Assembly: GCA_934630855.1 (NCBI GenBank)
Contig: CAKTWW010000014.1
Location: 1 to 43,841, forward strand
Reading direction: 5' to 3'
Origin: an uncultured Collinsella sp.
Lineage (GTDB): Bacteria > Actinomycetota > Coriobacteriia > Coriobacteriales > Coriobacteriaceae
Length of the DNA: 43,841 nt
Shown piece by piece: positions 9,026 to 17,665 of the stretch (position 1 is the first letter of the stretch; the number at the start of each line of letters is the position of its first letter). A program made the position numbers and the translations under genes. Under the pieces are notes generated by a model. The model worked only from the letters and a program-made list of their open reading frames with translations. It had not been told where the DNA came from and searched no databases.

Positions 9026-12000
9026 ATGCTCATTCACCGTATAGCCGCGCAGCTCTACACTGCCGAGGCACTGCAGACCGTCGAGGCCGGGCTCGATGCC
9101 GGCGAGGATGTGACGCTGGCCGTGTCGCAGTCGGGCCGTACGCTTATGGCCGCCGCCCAGTTTGCGCGTCGCCCGCGCCCCACGGTCTACATCGTGAGCG
9201 GCGAGGACGCAGCCGACCGTGCCGCGCGTAGTCTTGCCGCCTATGTGGGGTTGGCGCACGTGTGCCGGTTCCCCGAGCGCAAGGATTACCCCTGGCGCGA
9301 CCAGGCGCCCGACGACGCCGTGGTGGCCCAGCGCTGCGAGGCGCTCGGGCGCATCGTACGTGGCGACAAGTGCATCATGGTCGCCTCGGCCCGTGCGCTG
9401 CTGCGTTGCGTGCCGCCGGTCGAGAGCCGCTACTGGGAGTCCACCACCTTTGCGGTGGGCGAGGAGATTCCCTTTGACGAGGTGCCGCAGCGCCTGGTGG
9501 GCATGGGCTACACCAATGCCGGCGCTGCCGACGCGCCTGGTCTGTTCCGCGTGCACGGCGACGCCGTCGAGGTGTTCCCCGCGCAGGAAAAAGCGCCCGT
9601 GCGTATTGAGTTCTTCGGCGACGAGATCGATCGCATCCGTCGCATGGTGAGCTCCACGGGCCAGACCATCGGCAACGAGGACAGCATCGAGATCTTCCCC
9701 TGTCGCGAGTTGGCACTCACCGACGAGGCCGTCCATAACATGCACGTGGCGCTCTATCGCGCCAGCCAGGACGACAGCAAGCTGGCGGCGCTGCTCGAGA
9801 TGGTGGACGCGCGCATCGTCACGCCCGAGCTCGACCGCTTTTTGCCGGTGATGTACGGCCAGACCGTGAGCCCGCTGTCGCATGTGAGCGGCAAGGCGCT
9901 TGTGGTGCTGTCCGAGCCGCGCTCGCTGTTCGACGATTGCCTTCGCGCCTACGAGGATATCGAGGCCCGTGCCGGCGAGGCGGGGGTCGACCGTCTGGAT
10001 GGCCTGTACGTGCGCGCCCAGCAGCTCGACTTTGGTGCTCAGCAGCGCCTGAACTACGTGAGCCTCATCCGTGCCGGCGGTGCGGTGACGGCCGAGCTCA
10101 AGATCGAGCAGCCGGCCATTGCTGGCTCGGACAATCGTTTTATGACGCGCATTCAGGAGGTCGTGGGCAAGCGCTATGCCTGCGTGTTTGCCATTCCCGA
10201 CCGCGGTGCACGCGAGTCGATGGAGCTCACCTTTGGCGACGAGGGCATTACCTTTGAGGAATCGCTGACCGCGGCGCCCGAAAATGCGGGCCTCATCGGC
10301 GACCGCGTGCGCGTGGCGGCGGCGGATTCTGCCGATCGCACTGCTCGTCAGCAGGCCCATGCTTCGATCCGTGACCGTAAAGCCGACGCGCTCAACGCCC
10401 GGTCGCTCGAGGCCGGCGCCGCCCAGGCCGCTGCCGGCGCCGCCGTGCCCACCATCTCGCGCGGGCGCGTGACCTTTGTGGACGCCGCGCTGCCGCAGGG
10501 CGTGGTGGTGCCCGATGCCAACCTGGCCGTGTTCTCCATTGCCGACCTCAACGCCCGCATGGACGCCAACCGCGCGCGCAGCCGCCGCAAGGTGGACATT
10601 ACGCAGATCACGTTCCCGTTTAAGCCGGGCGACTACGTGGTGCACGCCACCCACGGCATCGCGCTCTTTAGCGAGATCGCGCGCCAGGAAGTGGGCGGCA
10701 AGGAACGCGACTACTTTTTGCTGGAATATGCCGACGGCGACAAGCTCTACGTTCCGCTGGAGCAGGTCGACCGCATCACTCGCTACGTCGGTCCCGACGG
10801 CGACAAGCCGCGCCTGACCAGGCTCAACACCGCCGACTGGACGCGTGCCACCAACAAGGCGCGCAAGAATGCCAAAAAGCTGGCGTTTGACCTGGTCGAC
10901 CTCTATACGCGTCGCTCGTCGATTACCGGCATCGCCTGCCCGCCCGATACGCCCGAGCAGATCGAGATGGAGCAGAGCTTCCCCTACGACGAGACGCGCG
11001 ACCAGCTGGAGGCCATCGCCGACATTAAGGCCGACATGGAGGCGCCCAAGCCCATGGACCGCCTGCTGTGCGGCGACGTGGGATTTGGCAAGACCGAGGT
11101 CGCCCTGCGCGCGGCGTTTAAGTGCGTGGATTCCGGCCGTCAGGTCATGGTGCTCTGCCCCACGACCATTCTGGCCCAGCAGCACTACGAGACGTTCTTT
11201 GAGCGCTTTGCCCCGTTTGGCCTCGAGGTCGAGGTGCTCAGCCGCTTCCGCACGCCGGCGCAGCAAAAGCGCGCGCTCAAGGCGTTTGCCGAGGGCACGA
11301 TTGACGTGCTTATCGGCACGCATCGCCTGCTTTCTGCCGATGTGAACCCCAAGAACCTGGGTTTGGTGATCATCGACGAGGAACAGCGCTTTGGCGTACA
11401 GCATAAGGAGCAGCTCAAGAACCTGCGCGAGCAGATCGACGTGCTCACGCTTTCGGCAACGCCCATTCCGCGAACCATGCAGATGGCCACGAGCGGCGTG
11501 CGCGACATGAGCCTGATCACGACGCCGCCGACCGGGCGCCGGCCCGTGATCGTGCACGTGGGGGAGTACGACCCCGATGTGGTGAGCGCGGCGATTCGAC
11601 TGGAGGTGGGCCGCGGCGGCCAGGTGTACTACGTGTCCAACCGCGTCAAGACCATCGACGACGCCGTGGCGCGCGTTCACGAGGCCGCGCCCGAGGCGCG
11701 CGTGGGCGTGGCGCATGGCAAGATGAGCCCGCGCGAGGTCGAGGACGTGATGATCGAGTTCGCGACCAAAAAGATTGACGTGCTCATCGCCACGACCATC
11801 GTGGAGAGCGGCATCGATAACGCCACGGCCAACACACTCATCATCGAGGACTCGCAGCGCCTGGGTCTGGCACAGCTCTACCAGCTCAAGGGCCGCGTGG
11901 GTCGCTCGGCCACGCAGGCATACGCTTACTTTATGTTCCCCGGTGAGCTGCCGCTGACCGAGGAGGCCACGGCGCGCCTGACCGCGCTTTCCGAGTTCCA

Positions 12001-12658
12001 GGACCTGGGCAGCGGCATGCGCATCGCCATGCGCGACCTGGAGATTCGCGGCGCCGGCTCGCTTATGGGCGCCGAGCAGCACGGTAACCTGTCGAGCGTG
12101 GGCTTTGATCTGTTTACGCAGATGCTGGGACAGGCCGTGGCCGAGGCGCGCGGCGATGACGATGCCGGCGTGGAGGCGGCGAGCGTGGGCATCAACCTGC
12201 CGGCCGACTACTTCTTGTCCGAGGAATATATGCCGGCGGTGGACCAGCGCGTGCTCGTGTACCGTAAGCTCGCGGCGGCAGAGGACCTGGAGAGTATCGA
12301 TGAGGTGCAGGAGGAGACCGAGGCCGCGCATGGCGAGCTACCGTTGGCGGGACTCAACCTGTTCAACCGCGCGCGTATCCGCATTCGCGGCGAGCGTCTG
12401 GGGCTCGAGAGCGTCACGCTCAGCGGCGGGCGCATTACCTTCCTGGGCGTCGACGTGCCCAAGAAGGTGGCCTTCGAGCTCAAGAATCGCTACGGGGCGG
12501 TGAACTTTCCCAAGAGCCGCAAGCTGTCGGTGCCCTACAAGGCGGGCGCCGGCGCGGGCAGCGGCCTGGGCCGCGGCCTCGATGCCAACGACGGCACCGG
12601 CCCGGTGGCAGCCGCGCTTATGTTGCTGCAGCAGTTAGGCGCGAGTGATGATGACTAA
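9026..12658 (+). CDS. mfd: Transcription-repair coupling factor Mfd
   Basis: This 1210-residue protein is a full-length Mfd. It releases RNA polymerase stalled at lesions and recruits UvrA. The N-terminal third is the UvrB-like module. The CarD-like RNA-polymerase-interacting domain starts near residue 530 (FKPGDYVVHATHGIALF). The RecG-like translocase follows, with Walker A GDVGFGKTE (about 682), DEEQRFGV (about 783), LSATPIPRTMQ and GRVGRS. The TRCF C-terminal domain closes the protein. ATG 9026 is chosen because GGAGGAACAAC precedes it, while the frame extends nine codons further up. The open frame on the opposite strand over most of this gene is a by-product of codon bias. Confidence 0.97.
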   Translation: MLIHRIAAQLYTAEALQTVEAGLDAGEDVTLAVSQSGRTLMAAAQFARRPRPTVYIVSGEDAADRAARSLAAYVGLAHVCRFPERKDYPWRDQAPDDAVVAQRCEALGRIVRGDKCIMVASARALLRCVPPVESRYWESTTFAVGEEIPFDEVPQRLVGMGYTNAGAADAPGLFRVHGDAVEVFPAQEKAPVRIEFFGDEIDRIRRMVSSTGQTIGNEDSIEIFPCRELALTDEAVHNMHVALYRASQDDSKLAALLEMVDARIVTPELDRFLPVMYGQTVSPLSHVSGKALVVLSEPRSLFDDCLRAYEDIEARAGEAGVDRLDGLYVRAQQLDFGAQQRLNYVSLIRAGGAVTAELKIEQPAIAGSDNRFMTRIQEVVGKRYACVFAIPDRGARESMELTFGDEGITFEESLTAAPENAGLIGDRVRVAAADSADRTARQQAHASIRDRKADALNARSLEAGAAQAAAGAAVPTISRGRVTFVDAALPQGVVVPDANLAVFSIADLNARMDANRARSRRKVDITQITFPFKPGDYVVHATHGIALFSEIARQEVGGKERDYFLLEYADGDKLYVPLEQVDRITRYVGPDGDKPRLTRLNTADWTRATNKARKNAKKLAFDLVDLYTRRSSITGIACPPDTPEQIEMEQSFPYDETRDQLEAIADIKADMEAPKPMDRLLCGDVGFGKTEVALRAAFKCVDSGRQVMVLCPTTILAQQHYETFFERFAPFGLEVEVLSRFRTPAQQKRALKAFAEGTIDVLIGTHRLLSADVNPKNLGLVIIDEEQRFGVQHKEQLKNLREQIDVLTLSATPIPRTMQMATSGVRDMSLITTPPTGRRPVIVHVGEYDPDVVSAAIRLEVGRGGQVYYVSNRVKTIDDAVARVHEAAPEARVGVAHGKMSPREVEDVMIEFATKKIDVLIATTIVESGIDNATANTLIIEDSQRLGLAQLYQLKGRVGRSATQAYAYFMFPGELPLTEEATARLTALSEFQDLGSGMRIAMRDLEIRGAGSLMGAEQHGNLSSVGFDLFTQMLGQAVAEARGDDDAGVEAASVGINLPADYFLSEEYMPAVDQRVLVYRKLAAAEDLESIDEVQEETEAAHGELPLAGLNLFNRARIRIRGERLGLESVTLSGGRITFLGVDVPKKVAFELKNRYGAVNFPKSRKLSVPYKAGAGAGSGLGRGLDANDGTGPVAAALMLLQQLGASDDD

Positions 12659-12669
12659 CAAGTAAGTGG

Positions 12670-12694
12670 CGTGGTGGGACAAGGTTCCACCACG
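12670..12694. repeat. Small hairpin with GGGACAAGG loop
   Basis: CGTGGTGG and CCACCACG flank GACAAGGTT in the mfd-PAP2 gap. The core resembles the GGGAC-core palindromes elsewhere in the window. No T run follows. Confidence 0.55.
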
Positions 12695-12730
12695 TCGCTG
12701 GTTGATTCTCCACCCGACCGAAAGGAAGCC

Positions 12731-13594
12731 ATGCTCGGGTACATCTATAAGAAAGATGCCTCTGCCATTGCGGCCATTCTGGCTCTCTGCCTGCTCATCG
12801 GCACGTTTTTCGATTACCAAATCTCGAGTGCGCTGTTCAACTCGTCCAACATATACGGTCGCTTTGTCGAGGCCGCCGGCGAGTTGCCGTTTGAACTGAC
12901 GGCGAGCATCGCGGGCGTTATGCTCGTGCGTGCGGCGCACCCCGATTCCAGGAGGAGCAAATGGCTCGCCGCGCTCGGCATCCTCGTAAATGTAGGCTTG
13001 GCCGGCTACGAGATCATTTCGTCCCTGCGGGTTGGCTGCAAGCTCGTCGCGGTCCAGTTGGTACTGACATTTGTGCTGGTCATCGCCGCCAACCTCATCG
13101 TCTATCGCCTTACGCGCAAAACCTCGCCCGACGAGCTCACGCGCTGGGCGTTGATGGTGCTTGCTGTGTGGGTCGCTCAGGCCATTATCCTCAACGTCAT
13201 CGTTAAGCCGCTGTGGTCGCGCCCGCGCATGCGTGTGATCGAGGTCACGCCGGGGCTCAATTTTCAGCCGTGGTGGGTGATTGGCAACCCCGACAAGTGG
13301 AGCTATATTGCGGCCGGCGTGATCAAGGATGGCTTTAAGTCGTTTGCGAGCGGGCACACGGCGCATGCGGCGATCGGCCTTATGCTCGCCGGGCTTCCCA
13401 CGGCTGCCTTTACGGAAAAGCCGTCGCGCCGCCGCGTGGTCTTTTGGGCCGCGGCTGCCGTCGCGTCGCTCGTCGCCTTTGGCCGCATCGTGATCGGTGC
13501 GCATTTTTTGAGTGACGTGAGCTGCGGCTTTGCCCTGGTGCTGGCGCTCGAATGCCTTGCCGCGCGCATTGCCTATCCGCACGGCGTACAATAA
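12731..13594 (+). CDS. PAP2-family membrane phosphatase
   Basis: This 287-residue integral membrane protein has about six hydrophobic segments. The three phosphatase motifs are visible: KPLWSRP (Lys159 to Pro165), SFASGH (Ser204-His209, with ASGH replacing the usual PSGH), and RIVIGAHFLSDV (Arg252, His258, Asp262). Members dephosphorylate lipid phosphates such as undecaprenyl pyrophosphate or phosphatidylglycerol phosphate at the outer face of the membrane, but the substrate is not determinable here. AAAGGAAG precedes ATG 12731. The upstream 60 bases of open frame belong to the hairpin at 12670 and are not coding. Confidence 0.88.
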   Translation: MLGYIYKKDASAIAAILALCLLIGTFFDYQISSALFNSSNIYGRFVEAAGELPFELTASIAGVMLVRAAHPDSRRSKWLAALGILVNVGLAGYEIISSLRVGCKLVAVQLVLTFVLVIAANLIVYRLTRKTSPDELTRWALMVLAVWVAQAIILNVIVKPLWSRPRMRVIEVTPGLNFQPWWVIGNPDKWSYIAAGVIKDGFKSFASGHTAHAAIGLMLAGLPTAAFTEKPSRRRVVFWAAAAVASLVAFGRIVIGAHFLSDVSCGFALVLALECLAARIAYPHGVQ

Positions 13595-13639
13595 CCCCGT
13601 TTGAATCATCTAGCCGAAACCCGGTAAGAGAGGATTGCC

Positions 13640-14665
13640 ATGCTCGCGTTCAACAATGATTATTCCCACGGCGCACACCCGGCGGTGCTGCAGGCGCTCG
13701 TCGACACCAATATGGAGCCGCAGCCCGGCTACGGTACCGACGCGCACACCGAGCATGCCAAGCAGCTCATCCGGGAGGCTTGCCAGGCCCCCGATGCCGA
13801 TGTGTTCTTGCTGGTGGGCGGCACGCAGGCCAATGCCACGGTAATCGACATGCTGCTTGCGCCCTACGAGGGCGTCGTTGCCGCCGAGACCGGTCACGTT
13901 GCCTGCCACGAGGCGGGCGCTATCGAGTTTGGCGGCCACAAGGTGCTCACCATCCCCGGCTACGAGGGCAAGATGCACGCCGAGGACCTCGAGAACTATA
14001 TCCAGGTGTTCTACGAAAACGAGAGCTACGAGCACACGGTGTTCCCGGGTGCCGTGTACGTGAGCCTTTCGACCGAGTACGGCACGCTGTATTCCAAGGC
14101 CGAGCTGGCGGCGATTCACGCGGTGTGCCAGAAGCGCGAGATTCCGCTGTTTGTGGATGGCGCCCGCCTGGCTTATGCGCTGGCGGCCGATGTGTGCGAC
14201 ATTACGCTGCCCGAGCTGGCGCAGCTGTGCGACGTGTTCTACATCGGCGGCACCAAGTGCGGCGCCCTGTGCGGCGAGGCCGTGGTGTTTTGCGGCATGC
14301 ACGCTCCGGCGCATCCCATTCCGCGTATTAAGCAGCACGGCGCGCTGCTGGCCAAGGGCCGCCTGACGGGCGTGCAGTTCGAGGCGCTCTTTACCGATGG
14401 CCTGTATTTTGAGATCGGCCGTCAGGCGATTGAGACCGCGAAGGCGCTGCGTCGCGTGCTGCACGAGCGCGGCTACCAGTTCTTCTTGGAGACGCCGACC
14501 AACCAGCAGTTCGTGATTCTGCCCAACGAGGACATGGCCCGCATTCGCGAGCATGCGGCGATCGAGTACTGGGAAAAGTACGACGAGACCCACACCGTGG
14601 TGCGCTTTTGCACCAGCTGGGCCACGACGCAGGAGGACATCGACGCGCTGGCGGCTGTCCTGTAG
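13640..14665 (+). CDS. Threonine-aldolase-family PLP enzyme
   Basis: This 341-residue protein is a fold-type I PLP enzyme of the beta-eliminating-lyase/threonine-aldolase family. It starts with NNDYSHGAHPAVLQAL. It has the phosphate-binding GGTQANA (60-66), VDGARLAYA with Asp173 to hold the pyridine nitrogen, and IGGTKCGA with the Schiff-base Lys206. The typical reaction is reversible cleavage of L-threonine or L-allo-threonine to glycine and acetaldehyde. Related enzymes act on other beta-hydroxy amino acids, so the substrate is inferred. GAGAGGA precedes the ATG. A strong terminator follows. Confidence 0.88.
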   Translation: MLAFNNDYSHGAHPAVLQALVDTNMEPQPGYGTDAHTEHAKQLIREACQAPDADVFLLVGGTQANATVIDMLLAPYEGVVAAETGHVACHEAGAIEFGGHKVLTIPGYEGKMHAEDLENYIQVFYENESYEHTVFPGAVYVSLSTEYGTLYSKAELAAIHAVCQKREIPLFVDGARLAYALAADVCDITLPELAQLCDVFYIGGTKCGALCGEAVVFCGMHAPAHPIPRIKQHGALLAKGRLTGVQFEALFTDGLYFEIGRQAIETAKALRRVLHERGYQFFLETPTNQQFVILPNEDMARIREHAAIEYWEKYDETHTVVRFCTSWATTQEDIDALAAVL

Positions 14666-14684
14666 ATTGATGTGATGATGAGAG

Positions 14685-14721
14685 GCCGCCCTGCGCTTGG
14701 GTTTGGCGCAGGGCGGCTTTT
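14685..14721 (+). terminator. Strong terminator after the aldolase gene
   Basis: GCCGCCCTGCGC (14685-14696) pairs perfectly with GCGCAGGGCGGC (14706-14717), followed by TTTTG. Confidence 0.9.
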
Positions 14722-14743
14722 GCTTTTGAGGGGGAGGGGCTGT

Positions 14744-15343
14744 ATGCCCGAGAAATCCGAGATGTCCGAGCCGACGATTCGCCTGGCGACGCCCGATGAT
14801 GCGCCGGCCTTGCTTGCCATCTACGAGCCGTACGTGCTCGAGACGGCAATCACCTGCGAATACAAGGTGCCGAGCGTTGAGGAGTTCGCCGGGCGCATCG
14901 AGCGTACGCTCAAGCGCTATCCGTACCTGGTGATGGAACTGGACGGGCGCCCGGTGGGCTATGCCTACGTGAGCGCACTCAATAGCCGCGAGGCCTACGA
15001 CTGGTCGGTCGAGACATCGATCTATCTGGCGCGCGACGTGTGCCATGGCGGGCTGGGTCGCAAGCTGCACGACGCGCTCAAGCAATGCCTGATCGCGATG
15101 GGCATCACCAACATGTGCGCGCTCATTGCCGTGCCACACGACAAGGATGACGAGTATCTGACGCACAACAGCCAGGATTTCCATGCCCACATGGGGTATC
15201 GCCTGGTGGGCGCTTTCGACCGCTGCGCGCAAAAGTTCGGCCGCTGGTACGACATGTGCTGGATGGAGCTCGTCCTAGCCGAGCGCGTCCCCAACCAGCC
15301 CAAACCAACCTGGTTCCCCGACCTCCCCAAACCTACCATTTAG
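14744..15343 (+). CDS. GNAT acetyltransferase, phosphinothricin-acetyltransferase-like
   Basis: This 199-residue protein matches the PAT/Bar-like branch of GNAT enzymes: IRLATPDDAPALLAIYEPYV at the start, GRPVGYAYVS (beta-4), SVETSIYL, then the acetyl-CoA loop region HGGLGRKLHDAL. These enzymes N-acetylate small amines or amino-acid analogues, and the natural substrate is unknown. ATG 14744 follows GAGGGGGAGGGG, though ATG 14762 (MSEPTIRL) is also possible. The last residues (about PNQPKPTWFPDLPKPTI) are Pro-rich and atypical. The stop codon lies inside a GGGAC-core palindrome at 15329-15366, suggesting the element reshaped the C-terminus. Confidence 0.83.
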   Translation: MPEKSEMSEPTIRLATPDDAPALLAIYEPYVLETAITCEYKVPSVEEFAGRIERTLKRYPYLVMELDGRPVGYAYVSALNSREAYDWSVETSIYLARDVCHGGLGRKLHDALKQCLIAMGITNMCALIAVPHDKDDEYLTHNSQDFHAHMGYRLVGAFDRCAQKFGRWYDMCWMELVLAERVPNQPKPTWFPDLPKPTI

Positions 15344-15366
15344 GGACAGGTTTATTTTGGCAGGTT
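15329..15366. repeat. GGGACAGG-core palindrome (AACCTGCC arm type)
   Basis: AACCTACC and GGCAGGTT flank TAGGGACAGGTTTATTTT. It is a degenerate copy of the element at 32537-32575. It contains the stop codon of the acetyltransferase (15341-15343) and two bases of the stop codon of the convergent GntR gene. Confidence 0.75.
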
Positions 15367-16087
15367 AGCCGATGGGTTCGGTGTATTTGGCTCGGTCGGT
15401 GCGTTGGATACGCTTGGAGACGTGGAGCGGGCGACCGTCGGTGTCATAGACATAGTCGGTGATCAGGATCAGCGCCTGGCCGCGCTCAACGTTGAGCAGG
15501 AATGCCTCGTTTTGCGAGGCATAGCACACCTCAAAGGTCTTGTGGCCCTGCGCCGGGGCACGGTGAAACTCCTGGCGTAGCGTGGCATAGAGCGATCCGT
15601 TGATGTCGCGGTCGATGAGCGCCCCAAAGCTCGGCGGCAGATACGTGGTCTCCAGGCACAGCGGCACGTCGTCCAGATAGCGCAGGCGGACGAGCTTGAC
15701 GAGCTTGCTGCCCACGGCGGCATCAAAGAACTTGGCCACGCTGCCCGCCGCCTTGGCAAAGCCCGAGTCCACCGTGCGCGTGGTGGGCTTCATGCCCTGG
15801 CCCTCGACCTGCTTCGTATAGCTCGAGAACACCAGGTTGTTCTCGTGCACCTCGGGCGTATCGGCCACAAAGGCGCCGCGTCCGCGCTCGGTGCGCACCA
15901 GGCCCTCACCCACCAGCACCTTAAGCGCGTGGCGCACGGTGCTGCGCGACAGACCCGATTCTGCCATGAGCTCCATCTCGGATGGCAGCTTGTCTCCGCG
16001 CGCATAGGTGCCGGCGGCGATGCGGTCGCGCAGCGTGCCCGCCAGGCGCTCGTATTGGGCCAAGTTCTTTTTCGACGAAGTGCTCAT
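15365..16087 (-). CDS. GntR/HutC-family regulator with UTRA domain
   Basis: This 240-residue regulator has an N-terminal winged helix (about 10-75; LPSEMELMAESGLSRSTVRH and GRGAFV wing) and a C-terminal UTRA ligand-binding domain (about 90-235). UTRA domains bind phosphorylated sugars or related metabolites and release the operator. It is divergent from the SIS gene at 16293, with repeated TTGTATGC-type sites between them, so it most likely controls that gene and itself. The Shine-Dalgarno is weak. It is the most divergent of the four GntR proteins here, with recognition sequence SRSTVRHAL against RITVRxAI/V in the others. Confidence 0.9.
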   Translation of the reverse strand: MSTSSKKNLAQYERLAGTLRDRIAAGTYARGDKLPSEMELMAESGLSRSTVRHALKVLVGEGLVRTERGRGAFVADTPEVHENNLVFSSYTKQVEGQGMKPTTRTVDSGFAKAAGSVAKFFDAAVGSKLVKLVRLRYLDDVPLCLETTYLPPSFGALIDRDINGSLYATLRQEFHRAPAQGHKTFEVCYASQNEAFLLNVERGQALILITDYVYDTDGRPLHVSKRIQRTDRAKYTEPIG

Positions 16088-16104
16088 GCGACCAACCTGT
16101 ACCT

Positions 16105-16254
16105 AACCTGTATGCTTGCCAAAGAAAGCATGTATTCAATCAGACAACAAAATCGCTGGTAAATGATTTCTGAAAAACACGCCAGCAAAATATCTAAGAC
16201 AAATATAGCATACAACTAGTCGACATCGCCAAAACATGTATGTAACTTGTATGC
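16105..16254. promoter_or_regulatory. Divergent operator region with repeated YTTGTATGC sites
   Basis: AACCTGTATGC (16105-16115), GCATACAACT (16208-16217, reverse orientation) and AACTTGTATGC (16244-16254) share A-C/T-TTGTATGC-like sequence. A partial copy, GCATGTATT, lies at 16129-16137. They sit between the divergent GntR and SIS genes and are the probable binding sites of the GntR protein. Confidence 0.55.
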
Positions 16255-16292
16255 CATCGACAGCATCAAACGAGAAGAAAGGCTGATGCACG

Positions 16293-17285
16293 ATGACTAC
16301 TCAGGAACAGGTCAAGGACGTCGTATCCCAGGTTTTGGCCGACAAGGCAGACAAGGGCGGCATCAAGCGCGTCGTGTGGATCGGCGCCGGCGGATCCAAC
16401 GGCGGCAACTATCCTGCCCAGTACTTTATGGAGCACGAGGCTACGCAGGTCGTGAGCTCCAGCTACACCAGCAACGAGTTCGTGCACGCCACCCCGGCCT
16501 ACGTCAACGAGAACACCCTGGCCGTCGTCGTGTCCATGCGCGGCACCAAGGAGACCATCGTCGCCGCTCAGGTCGCCAAGGATCACGGCGCCAGCACCAT
16601 TGCCATCTATGTTGACGAGTCCGGCCTCACCGAGGTCTGCGACTACAAGGTCCAGTACGACAGCCTGGCCGTCGACGAGTCCTGCATGGGCCGCACCAAC
16701 TCCGCCGTCGTGACCATGATCGCCATGGAGCTCACGCAGCAGACCGAGGGCTATGCCGAGTACGAGACCGCCATGGCCGCCTTCGACCTGGTCGATCCCA
16801 TCTACCGCAAGGCCGTCGAGTACACCCGTCCGCTGGCCGCCAAGTGGGCCGAGCAGAACGCCGACAAGCCCTACATCAACGTCATGGCTCAGGGCCCGCT
16901 CTTTGGCGCTGCCTACGTCTTTAGCATCTGCAACGTTCAGGAGATGTTGCAGATCGATTCCTGCACCATCAACACCTGCGACTTCTTCCACGGTCCCTTC
17001 GAGATCCTGGACAAGCGTACCTCGCTGTTCCAGCTCATCAGCGTCGGCCGCAGCCGCTGCAACGACGAGCGCGGCATCCGCTTCGTCAACCAGTACGGTG
17101 GCGAGCGCGTCTATCAGCTCGACGCCAAGGAGCTCGGCCTCAACGACATCAAGGACAGCGTGAGCGAGTACTTCAATCACCTGATCTTCGCCCCGATCCT
17201 CAACAACGTCTACATGCGTGCGCTTTCCGCCGTCACCCACAAGGACTACATGACGCGCCGCTACATGTGGAAGCTGGACTATTAG
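16293..17285 (+). CDS. FrlB/FraB-like SIS-domain deglycase (copy 1)
   Basis: This 330-residue protein has two SIS domains (about 25-155 and 190-320) and ends in RRYMWKLDY, a tail pattern I recall from FrlB-type deglycases. Glu217 and His233 (EMLQIDS..., FFHGP) are 16 residues apart, the spacing of the catalytic Glu/His pair of FraB as I recall it (E214/H230). This favours a 6-phospho-Amadori deglycase over an aldose isomerase. Just before the His it has CDFFHGP where the other three copies have a Glu (EYF or EFF). No PTS gene is adjacent. It is controlled from the divergent GntR region and followed immediately by a structured element. Substrate unknown. Confidence 0.8.
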   Translation: MTTQEQVKDVVSQVLADKADKGGIKRVVWIGAGGSNGGNYPAQYFMEHEATQVVSSSYTSNEFVHATPAYVNENTLAVVVSMRGTKETIVAAQVAKDHGASTIAIYVDESGLTEVCDYKVQYDSLAVDESCMGRTNSAVVTMIAMELTQQTEGYAEYETAMAAFDLVDPIYRKAVEYTRPLAAKWAEQNADKPYINVMAQGPLFGAAYVFSICNVQEMLQIDSCTINTCDFFHGPFEILDKRTSLFQLISVGRSRCNDERGIRFVNQYGGERVYQLDAKELGLNDIKDSVSEYFNHLIFAPILNNVYMRALSAVTHKDYMTRRYMWKLDY

Positions 17286-17286
17286 T

Positions 17287-17423
17287 TCCGCCGTTCTACC
17301 GAACGGCGGACCGGCCGACGCTGCGCGGGCCGCATTTGGACAATCTGACGTTCAGCTTCAAGGGCGCGACCAGAAGGTCAGCGCCCTTTCGCTTCACGTC
17401 ACCTTGCCTCAAATGCGACCCGC
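17287..17423 (+). ncRNA. Candidate structured RNA element, copy 1
   Basis: It starts one base after the SIS stop codon. Helix P1 is 17287-17296/17301-17310 with a TACC loop, followed by the linker CGGCCGACGCTGC. P2 is 17325-17338/17410-17423 with one mismatch. P2b is TGACGT/ACGTCA (17346-17351/17396-17401). P3 is 17360-17367/17381-17388, with a bulged A (17380) and a GACC-AGAA-GGTC cap. The copy at 25381 has different stems but nearly identical loops. Confidence 0.75.
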
Positions 17424-17460
17424 TCGCTGTCCGTCCTCTATCTGCGGCGTTGCCTCGGTT

Positions 17461-17563
17461 GGCACTTGGGGACGTTCCTTTTGTGCCGGCACTTGGGGAC
17501 ACTCCTATAGACGTTGGGGACGTTCTTAAATGACTAGTCGTTAAAGAACGTCCCAATGACTAG
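17461..17563. repeat. GGGGACGTTCTT / GACTAGTC palindrome cluster 1
   Basis: It contains a GGCAC/GTGCC hairpin (17461-17487) around GGGGACGTTC, a second GGCACTTGGGGACAC start, and an inverted pair TTGGGGACGTTCTT (17514-17527) / AAGAACGTCCCAA around a GACTAGTC palindrome. The same building blocks recur at 25562-25641. The rest of the 17424-17665 gap holds only the promoter described below. Confidence 0.75.
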
Positions 17564-17597
17564 GTGGAGTAGATTTTCCCGTCGGCCGATTTCGGTC

Positions 17598-17626
17598 TTG
17601 ATAAATGTATATAACGACTATAACGT
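17598..17626 (+). promoter_or_regulatory. Promoter and ACGTTATA site upstream of EamA transporter
   Basis: TTGATA (17598-17603) and TATAAC (17619-17624) are 15 bp apart, slightly short. TATAACGT (17619-17626) is the reverse complement of the ACGTTATA octamer found in three other promoters here and overlaps the -10. Confidence 0.5.
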
Positions 17627-17665
17627 AGTACGAAACGTATTGGTAACAAAGCCAAGGAGGCTACG

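Noticed and set aside
8669..12331. A 1220-codon open frame on the minus strand opposite mfd.
   Set aside because: It is the mirror of a high-GC coding gene. Its predicted protein is low in recognisable motifs and rich in His, Arg and Ala, and mfd on the plus strand is complete with all motifs.
1114..12658. A dedicated DNA-repair island (MutY-like, RmuC, Nth, Mfd, with RecQ later).
   Set aside because: The genes are separated by terminators and unrelated genes and have independent ribosome-binding sites. Clustering may be chance.
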